Source: Elymus sibiricus (Eukaryota; Streptophyta; Magnoliopsida; Poales; Poaceae). From it: 64,000 nt of DNA. The stretch is taken from positions 292,148,205-292,212,204 of the forward strand of contig CM077665.1 in the NCBI GenBank assembly GCA_039707655.1. The letters are read 5' to 3'. Of this stretch, positions 56,070-64,000 are shown one piece after another; the first letter of the stretch is position 1; every line of letters starts with the position of its first letter. The notes below the pieces were generated by a model. It saw only the letters and a program-made list of their open reading frames with translations, was not told the origin of the DNA and did no database searches. The translations under genes were made by a program, and so were the position numbers.

Positions 56070-59000
56070 TGATACGCATCAATCAACCCTAATGTCACCT
56101 AGATACTCCAATGTCACCACAAGTATCCGTGGGTTAATTATTCGACATGCAGCAAACAATTTCAGATTCATCATATTGAATCCAACACAAAGAACTACAT
56201 AGAGTACCCCAAGATTTCTATCGGAGAAACTAGGATGAAAACATGCAATCAACCCATATGCATAGATCCCCAAGGTCACCGGAATCCGCAAGTTGATGCC
56301 ATAACATATATCAAGTGAATCAATAGAATACCCCACTGTCACCACGGGTATCCACATGCAAGACATACATCAAGTGTTCTCAAACCAAAAATACTCAATC
56401 CAACATAACGTGATCTTAAAGGAAAAGATTCAATTCATCACAACAAGATAGCAAGGGAAGAACACCATATGATCCAACTATAATAACAAAGCCCGCGATA
56501 TATCAAGATCATGCCATCTCAAGAACACACAGAGAGAGAGAGAGATTAAATACATAGCTACTGGTACATACCCTCAGCCCCAAGGGTGAACTACTCCCTC
56601 CTCATCATGGCCTCCGCCGGGATGATGAAGATGGCCACCGGTGATGATTTCCCCCTCCGGTAGGGTACCGGAAAGGCTCCATATGAGTTTTTCTTCGATA
56701 CAGAGAGTTGCGGCGGCGGAGCAGAAGTTCTAGGTTAACTTTCGGGGGTTTCTAGATTTATAGGATTTTTCAGCGATGGAATCACGTCGACCAGAGCCAC
56801 ATGGGCCCCACAAGCTAACAGGTCATGCCCAGGGGGTGGGTGTGTCCCATTGGCTTGTGGCCCACATCTGGCTCCCCTCCGATGGTTCTTCGCTCCGGTA
56901 TTTCTTATTTTCTCCAGAAAAATCATAAAAAAGTTTCGGGCGATTCCGAGAACTTTTTTTTCTACACAAAAACAACACCATGGTAATTCTGATGATAACA
57001 GCATCAATCCGGGTTAATTCTAAATAAATCATATAAAGTGCATCAAAATCATAGAAAAGTATTGTAAACATAGGCAAATATGGCATGAATAGTTCATAAA
57101 TTATCGATACGTTGGAGACGTATCAGCATCCCCAAGCTTAATTCCTACTCGTCCTCGAGTAGGTAAATGATAACATAAATAATTTATGAAGTGTGAATGC
57201 TAGCATAGTGTATAATATTGATTAATGATAATTCCAATCACTTTTTCTAGAATCATAAACAGTAAGTATTTTTCATAAACTCATCATGATAAAGTAGCAC
57301 TCAATTCACATGCTATGGTTCAAACAATACATTCTCGTGAAACTTAACAACCTATGTTCTTAGTCATCCAATAATTATAGTTATATAAATTGTAAGTAAG
57401 AGGTCCACATACTCAATTATCATGTAGTCTTCTATGATTGCTGGTACTCAAAGCATATTTTTAGAACAAACAGCATCCATCGAACACAGAGAAAGATAGG
57501 GGCTTAATGTTTCGCCTCCCAACATACTTATCATGAAGATAATTGTCAACAATAATGAATCATGATCAAATATATTTGACTGGATATATGTGTTTGGATC
57601 TTTCCCCACCACATGATGCTTGCCAACTAATAGATTGAGGTTGGAATAAGAAGTTGACTCAACATGAAAAGTAAATAATATGAAAGTAAATAACATAAAA
57701 GTAAATAGATTGTCCCTTCATAGAGGGAAGCAGAGACTTGCAAAGGTGCCAGAGCTCATTGTTTTAAAACAGAGATGAATATGTAATTTTGAGTGGTATA
57801 CTTTTCCTGTCAACGTCACAACAGAGTTTTCAATATCTTCCATGTTAAACACATTATTGGCGGTTCCCAAATAGAACTGAAATTTTACCCCCCTCCACCA
57901 TTCAAACACATTCCATGACTGACCGAATCCACGGGTGCCATCCAAACAATCAACTTTCTAAGGGGAATTCTTGTTTATTTATTTTTGTATTATGTAGGAC
58001 TGGGCATCCTTTTTAACAGCCCCTCTCGTGCAATGACAAGTGAATAAACACCGATATTGAGAATAACCCGCTTAGCATGAAAGATAATGACCGGAACGTC
58101 GTTCCATGAGCGGTACGAGCACAAAAAACGGATGTTTATTTGAATGTTTAGAGGTGGCACATGCAAATTTATTTGGAATGGCAGTGAAATACCATATATA
58201 GGTAGGTATGGTGGAATCTCATGGAAGAAACTTGGCTCAAGGATTGGGATGCACAAGTAGTATATCTCTACTTAGTACGAAGTTTTGGCTAGCAAAAGGT
58301 TCTAAACAAGCACCACATGTTGGAGGATCCATAACAATATAACTTATATGCAAATAGACCCAAACATAACCATTACGCTGTCTTCCTTGTCCAACTTCAA
58401 CTATTTGATCAAGGTTGAAAATAATTAATATGTATTCACAATCATAAAAGATGTCCAAGATAATATATTTGTATGTAAAAGTTCTCTTTCTTATAATAGT
58501 TATTCATGAATTGCCTGTATGACCAATATTGTGATTGTCAAATTCAATAGATTTCACTTTCTAAACCAAATGTGAAACTACTACTAAGCATAAAGCACAT
58601 TGATAATTTTAGATTTATTATATTTCATTCATTCACAATTTACTCTTAGGATATAAGCGAAGCACAAGAGTAAACATCAAACTACTCTCAAAAGATATAG
58701 GTGAAGATCAATGAGTAGTCAAACAATTAAGTAGCTTTGTGAGGACTCTCTCTCAATAAAGAGATGGTAATACAAGTGCAATATGGATGGTAGATATAGG
58801 TTTTTGTAATATGAAAATATAAAAACAACAAGGTAACAAGTAGTAAACAGCGAGCAAAACGGTATAGCAATGCTTGGAAATAAGGCCTAGGGTTCGTACT
58901 TTCACTAATGCAATCTCTCAATAATGCTAACATAATAGAATCATATGACCATCCCTCAACGTGCAACATAGAATCACTCCAAAGTTCATAAGTAGCGGAA

Positions 59001-59574
59001 AACATAAGATGAAATTGGTGTAGGTAGTAGAACCACCTCAAAGTTATTCTTTCCTATCAATCTTTTGAGGTATTCCTACAAGTGTCACAAACAGCCCTAG
59101 AGTTCGTACTAAAATAACACCATATGATACGCATCAATCAACCCTAATGTCACCTAGATACTCCAATGTCACCATAAGTATCCATTGGTTAATTATTCGA
59201 CATGCATCCAATTTCAGATTCATCATATTCAATCCAAGACAAAGAACTTCAAAGAGTACCCCAAGATTTCTATCAGAGAAAGTAGGATGAAAACGTGCAA
59301 TCTACCCATGTGCATAGATCCCCAAGGTCATCAGAATCCGCAAGTTGATGCCATAACATATATCAAGTGAATCAATAGAATACCCCTTTGTCACCACAGG
59401 TATCCACATGCAAGACATACAAGTGTTCTCAAACGCAAAATATTCAATCCGACATAACGAGATCTTAAAGGGAAAGATTCGATTGATCACAACAAGATAG
59501 CAAGGGAAGAACACCATATGATCCAAATATATTAAAAAAGCCCACGATACATCAAGATCGTGCCATCTCAAGAA

Positions 59575-59605
<31 letters not shown>

Positions 59606-60183
59606 TTAAATACATAGCTACTTGTACATACCCTCAGCCCCAAGGGTGAACTACTCCCTCCTCGTCATGGCCTCCGCCGGGATGATGAAGATGGCCAGCG
59701 ATGATGATCCCCCCGACAGGGTACCGAAAAGGCTCCGGATGAGTTTTTCTTTGATACAGAGAGTTGCGACTGTGGAGCGGAAGTTCTAGGTTCACTTTCA
59801 GGGGTTTATGGATTTATAGGATTTTCAGCGTTGGAATCACGTCAAGAGGAGCCATGTGGGCCCCACAAGCTAACTAGGCATGCCCAAGGGGGTGGGCGCG
59901 CCATTTTGGCTTGTGGGCCACACGTGGCTCCCCTCTGGTGGTTCTTCGCTTCGGTATTTCTTATTTTCTCCAGAAAAAATCATAAAAAAGTTTCGGGCGA
60001 TTCCGAGAACTTTTATGTTTTGCACAAAAACAACACCACGATAATTCTGCTAAAAACAACGTCGGTCCTGGTTAGTTCTAAATAAATCATATAAAGTGCA
60101 TAAAAACCATATAAAAGTATTGTAAACATAGGCAAATATGGCATGACTACTTCATAAATTATCGATACGTTGGAAACGTATCA
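56070..60183 (-). mobile_element. Non-autonomous TGATACG-type LTR element I
   Basis: Two LTRs (56070-57125 and 59125-60183, 1056 and 1059 bp) are direct repeats. On the minus strand they open TGATACGT and close GTATCA. The polypurine tract on the minus strand is AAGCTTGGGGATGC (plus 57126-57139), next to the 3' LTR. The internal 57140-59124 has no gag or pol. Frames there are short and AT-rich. A GA microsatellite in the LTR differs in length between copies (about 56530 and about 59580). No clean target duplication is seen: the left edge has a partial duplicate of the LTR end (TGATACGCATCAATCAA at 56046 and 56070). It splits the antisense gene of G. Confidence 0.78.
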
Positions 60184-60234
60184 ATATGACTTGGCGCTTG
60201 TGAGATGGATAGTGATGTCTTGATTGCAAATAGT

Positions 60235-60560
60235 GTAGCCCCCAAGGGCCGGCTCATCGATATGTGATGGTCCAGGTCTTGAACTAGGACCTTATAATCT
60301 GTTTTATACAACTGAACGTTGTAGCCCCCAAGTGCCGGGCCGCATGCCTCTAGCGACTTGGGACTTCTAGAAAGTTTGTAGACCTCGAACTGAGTAGTGT
60401 AGCCCCCAAGTGCCAGGTCGCATGCTTGCAGTGACTTGGGACTTCTAGAAAGTTTGTAAACCTTGAACCGAGTAGTGTAGCCCCCAAGTGCCGTGTCAAA
60501 AGCTTGCATATGACTAGGGACTGAGAACTTTGACAGAATCTCATGTGTGTAGCCCCCAAG
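60235..60560. repeat. 78-bp tandem repeats with a polypurine-like core in G
   Basis: GTAGCCCCCAAG recurs at 60235, 60321, 60399, 60477 and 60549 (spacing 86, 78, 78, 72). The middle units share GACTTGGGACTTCTAGAAAG. On the element strand the core reads CTTGGGGGCTAC, the same form as the polypurine tract of C and F. The repeats lie within an intron-like part of the antisense gene. Confidence 0.85.
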
Positions 60561-60619
60561 TGTCGGGTCATATGCTTGCAACAGTCAGGAACAAATTTTC
60601 ATACTTGTTTTGCTTTGAA

Positions 60620-61739
60620 CAGGCAATGATGAACCAAGCTACCTCAGAGGCAACTGGCTTGAAAAAATAGTTGGAGTTCGAGAAGAAACTGCGTGATACC
60701 GCTAAAAATCTCTTCGTAGATTTAGAAGAATCATTGATCAAGAGTATTGACTCTCTGGAGAAAACCAAGGCTAAATTTGACAAAGAAAAAGCAACTCTAG
60801 TTTGCCGTGCTGAAGTGGCCGATTTAAGACTTGAGTCGGTGAGTCGAGAGCTTGCCATCTAGAAGGGTCACATTTCCAAAATGTGCATAACTATTTTTGG
60901 TAAGTCTGGTACTCCTTGTATTTCCTGAGTCCATTATCATCAGTAATCTGAGTTAACAAAATCTCATATATTTGTGATGAACAGGTCAAAGAAGCCATCC
61001 TGTCGTTGGGAGTCCTTTGAAAAAACTCCGCCGTCTATAAATTTCTGGAACAATTGTACGTGGGTGGGTCAAAGTGCATCATGGTTGTGAAGCATACTCA
61101 AGCCACCCGTAGAAGATTATGGAGATGCTGAAGGAGCTCTCTATTGTTCCAGATTGGATCTTTGAGCTGAGGAGGTCGGCATGCCGTCAAGGGGCTATGG
61201 GGGCTCTTACACTGGCCAAAGCTTATCATCCAGAAATGGATCCGGCTCTTCTTGCAGCTAGCTTCCCAGAACTAAGAGAAGACAATACTATTTTCGAGGA
61301 AGCGGACTATATGCGCTCTGTCAAAGAGACCAGGGTCGCCGCATCAAAACTTGCTGGCAAAATAGACTTGAAGAAATTTCAAGTCGGCTATACCGAAGAT
61401 GGTAAACAGGTGAGTATTCCTGCACCAAAGCCGTTCGAACTAATTCCTCCATGTAAGCAAGACTTTGCTTCAGATGTCACAACTTCCTCTGTTTTCAACG
61501 AGGAGATGATATTTGAAGCATTGGCTGCCATCCAGTGGGTCGACGATGACCCCCAAACGAGGAGCGAAGATGATGAAGAGGAAGCGCCTGAAGAGGCAGC
61601 TCATGCTGACATGGCAGCGACTGAAGAGGCAGCTCATGCTAACACGGCAACGACTGGAGCAGAAGAAGGTGAAGGATCTGCTGACCCGACAACCGTTCTT
61701 GGCTCCCATCCGTCAACAAGTGCACCTCCGGTGTAACCG
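60620..61739 (+). pseudogene. Antisense gene of G, C-terminal exons
   Basis: After element I, a Lys/Glu-rich coiled coil (FEKKLRDTAKNLF, SLEKTKAKFDKEKATL) with in-frame stops runs to about 60860. A second exon from about 61119 is open to TAA 61734-61736: MEMLKELSIVPDWIFELRR, then TLAKAYHPEMDPALLAASF, AASKLAGKIDL and an acidic Glu/Ala-rich tail with repeated EEAAHA. It is the continuation of 54014-55985. Exon borders are not fixed. No function can be given. Confidence 0.65.
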
Positions 61740-61835
61740 CTGAAAACAATATTTCTTGATTCCAACCATCGTGGTGTGTAAGACACTTTATTTGCTGGGC
61801 ATGCCTTCGTGCACTTTTTGTAAAGAAAAAACTTT

Positions 61836-62024
61836 GTGCTTTTAAAGAAATCCCTCTATGAGGAGAATCAACCTGGCCATGCTTGTGACCCGGTGTTCTT
61901 CGTGCTTTTGAAGAAATCCCTCTGTGAGGAGAATCAACCCGGTCATGCTTGTGACCGGGTGTTCTATGTGCTTTTGAAGAAATCCCCCTGTGAGGAGAGT
62001 CAACCCGCCATGCTTGTGATCTAG
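61836..62024 (+). repeat. 66-bp tandem repeat in G
   Basis: Nearly three copies start at 61836, 61902 and 61968. Each contains GTGCTTTTGAAGAAATCCC and GAGGAGAATCAACC. As the unit is 22 codons long, one frame stays open through all copies. It lies about 100 bp after the antisense stop, so it is probably 3' UTR, not coding. The following 62025-62544 shows no gene. Confidence 0.8.
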
Positions 62025-62544
62025 TGCTCTTTTAACCCGGTATTATGATGACCCAGAATTATTTATATTAAGCACCTGAAAATAAAGCAAATATATATAT
62101 ATACAAAAAATGCATAAAAAAGTAAATAGCTAGTTTCAAAGATATCAAAGAGATCGGCGTTCGAGGCTCGATTCTATTGGTTTATCCTTGATATCTAGAG
62201 AGCCGACTCTCACGTGAGTTGGGACAACGTTTTAACTTCGAAAAATTCAGGTTCATCATAGTCCATGATAGGTACCTATGTGATTGATTTCTCAAGCATA
62301 CGGCAGGGTCACCTTATGTGAGTAGCATCAAGCTAACAGGCAGGTATAACCAAATGATGTGTTGGCATAAGCCAGACCAAAAGGGACGTTATAGCTAAAC
62401 TCAATGTGTTGGAAGCCCCCAAGTGATCAAGGAATAAGAAACTCAACAATGAGCTAATGACACAAATTTCTGTTTTTCAGAATAGGTCTAATTTTATTTC
62501 CTTATATACGATAATATTTACAGAGAAGAAATGTAAACAAAGCT

Positions 62545-64000
62545 TTAACTAAAGTACTTAAGTAAAATAAGGACGAAGATGTGCGATGTTCCAGGGTCTG
62601 GTGCTCTCTTCACCGGAAGTACGTGATTTATGTACTTCACGTAATATGACCCGTTGTTAAGATTTGTGCTGATGATGAAGGGCCCTTCCCAGGGAGCAGA
62701 TAACTTATGCATTACTGTCTGATCTTGTATCAAACAGAGCACTAAATCATCCTCCTGGAAAGTTCTACTTCTAACTCTACTGTTGTGATAGAGACGTAGG
62801 TCTTGCTGATAAATAGCAGATCGAGAGGCTGCAAGGTCATGTTCTTCTTCCAGGGCATCAATTGAGTCTTGTCGAGCTTGTTCATTATCAGCTTTGACAT
62901 ATGCAGCAACCCCTGGTGAATCCTGACGTACACCGCTTGGTAAGACTGCCTCTGCACCGTAAACCAGGAAAAAAGGGGTTTAACCAGTTTACCTGTTAGG
63001 CGTGGTCCGAAGGCTCCAAAGCACAGCCGGAAGCTCCTCCACCCAACAACCAGGTGTACGTTCGAGGGGAACTACCAATCTTGGTTTAATACCACGAAGC
63101 AATTCCAGATTGGCCCGTTCCACCTGACCATTAGACTGCGGATGTGCTACTGCGGCAAGATCAAGCCGGATATGTTCCTTCTGACAAAACTGTTCCATGG
63201 ATCCTTTTGACAGGTTAGTAGCATCATCAGTGCTGATGTGGTGAGGATATCCAAAACGGAAGATTATCTTTTTCAAGAATTTGACTGTTGTCTGAACATC
63301 ACAATTGCTTACAGGCTCTGCTTCGATCTACTTGGTAAACTTGTCTACGGCAACTAGAAGGTGCGTCTTTTTGCAAGAAGACGGCTTGAACGACCCAACC
63401 ATGTCAAGCCCCTAGACCACAAAAGGCCAAGTAATTGGAATCATACGCAACTCTTGAGCCGACACATGTGCCTGTCGCGCATATTTCTGGCAACCATCAC
63501 ATTTACGGACAATATCCTCAGCGTATGCATGAGCCGTAAGCCAGTAAAAACCATGTCGAAACGCCTTGGCAACAAATGACCTGGAACTAGCATGATGTCC
63601 ACAGTCTCCTGAATGTATTTCGTTCAGAATTGCATGAACCTCTTCTGGGGAAACACATTTTTGAAAAACACCAGTGACACTTCATCTGCGTAACTCACCA
63701 TGGACTATTGTCATGGATTTACACCTCCTGATAATCTGTCGGGCGATGATTTCCTATGATGGGAGATTGCCTCGAGTGAGATATGCTAGGTAAGGTGTCA
63801 TCCACTCTGGTATGGCATGAACTGCAACCACCAGTGCTGACTCTGGGTCAGGAATAGTTATGTCTTCCTCGGTTGGCAACTTTACTCATGGCTAGTGAAG
63901 AATATCCAGGAAAACGTTTGGTGGGACTGGCTTCCATTGAGAACCCAAGTGAGACAGTGCATATGCCACCTCGTTAAGGTGTTGATCAATATGATCAACG
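62545..64000 (-). pseudogene. Integrase and pol C-terminus of element G
   Basis: Minus-strand motifs from the window edge down: HAILNEIHSGDCGHH and RKCDGCQKYARQAH (zinc-binding H2C2), VAVDKFTK and FGYPHHISTDDATN, then HPQSNGQVERANLELLRG (catalytic region), WVEELPAVLWSLRTTPNR, and after a break WEGPFIIS (62650 region) from the pol C-terminus. TAG, TGA and frameshifts interrupt it repeatedly, including at the positions after WPFVV and after TTPNR. RNase H and RT would lie outside the window to the right. Confidence 0.85.

Larger units (their letters stand above)
6441..64000 (-). mobile_element. Gypsy element G, minus strand, runs off the window
   Basis: The 3' LTR is at 6441-6969. An antisense gene occupies 7298 to 61739 once insertions are removed, and a decayed pol begins at 62545 and continues past the window end. 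The element is interrupted by A (7736-53698) and by I (56070-60183). It carries two sets of internal tandem repeats (60235-60560 and 61836-62024). A gag-pol on one strand with an additional gene on the other, between pol and the 3' LTR, is known from the Tat lineage of plant Gypsy elements. The 5' LTR is outside the window, so the target duplication (candidate GGTTT, 6436-6440) cannot be checked. Confidence 0.75.

Noticed and set aside
1..64000. A host gene, tRNA, CRISPR array or bacterial operon.
   Set aside because: Every long frame with a recognisable motif belongs to a transposable element. No other gene type has support in the sequence.

Overview
This window looks like intergenic DNA from a large grass genome, most likely Triticeae (wheat, Aegilops or a close relative). 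It is built almost entirely of LTR retrotransposons nested in one another, plus one CACTA transposon piece. I found no host gene, tRNA or rRNA. The family style supports Triticeae: Gypsy LTRs opening TGATACG or TGTCGG with a TTTGGCGCGC primer site, a Copia LTR opening TGTTGGAGATATGCCC, long GC-rich solo LTRs, and a CACTA end with GGCC(T/C)GTTAATGGCC repeats. Family names are not assigned because no database could be searched.

Layout, outermost first. 1-1235: end of a plus-strand Gypsy element (K) with its 3' LTR. 1236-1930: unassigned. 1931-4236: CACTA end. 4237-5538: LTR-like piece (J). 5539-6440: start of a TGATACG LTR (H). G is a minus-strand Gypsy element (6441 to past the window end) inserted in H. 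A is a minus-strand Gypsy element (7736-53698, target duplication CCTTT) inserted in G. B is a minus-strand Copia element (16211-53606, GAAGT) inserted in the 5' LTR of A. B holds four insertions: C (plus-strand Gypsy, 18177-27837, CCCAG), D (solo LTR, 30241-34519, TCTTA), F (minus-strand Gypsy, 36053-41946, ACTCC) and D2 (solo LTR, 42237-51902, imperfect GGTT). D2 holds E, a compact plus-strand Copia element (44853-50153, CTATA). A separate non-autonomous LTR element, I (56070-60183), sits in G. The chain H-G-A-B-D2-E is six levels deep.

No element is intact. E is closest: one extra A in an A-run and one nonsense codon. B keeps gag, integrase, reverse transcriptase (RT) and RNase H around its insertions, with TGA and TAG stops. 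A keeps gag, protease, RNase H and integrase but has lost RT. C keeps gag-protease and only a scrap of RT. F keeps only a gag remnant. G shows a decayed integrase at the right edge.

The most notable theme is that all four Gypsy elements (A, C, F, G) carry an additional gene antisense to gag-pol, between pol and the 3' LTR. C and G encode a protein with the domain known as putative gypsy-type transposon protein. F encodes a shortened relative of the C protein. A encodes a different, B3-like protein with its own TATA box and polyadenylation signal. C and F share an intron at the same phase-2 position. Several of these LTRs also share a conserved motif of about 47 bp.
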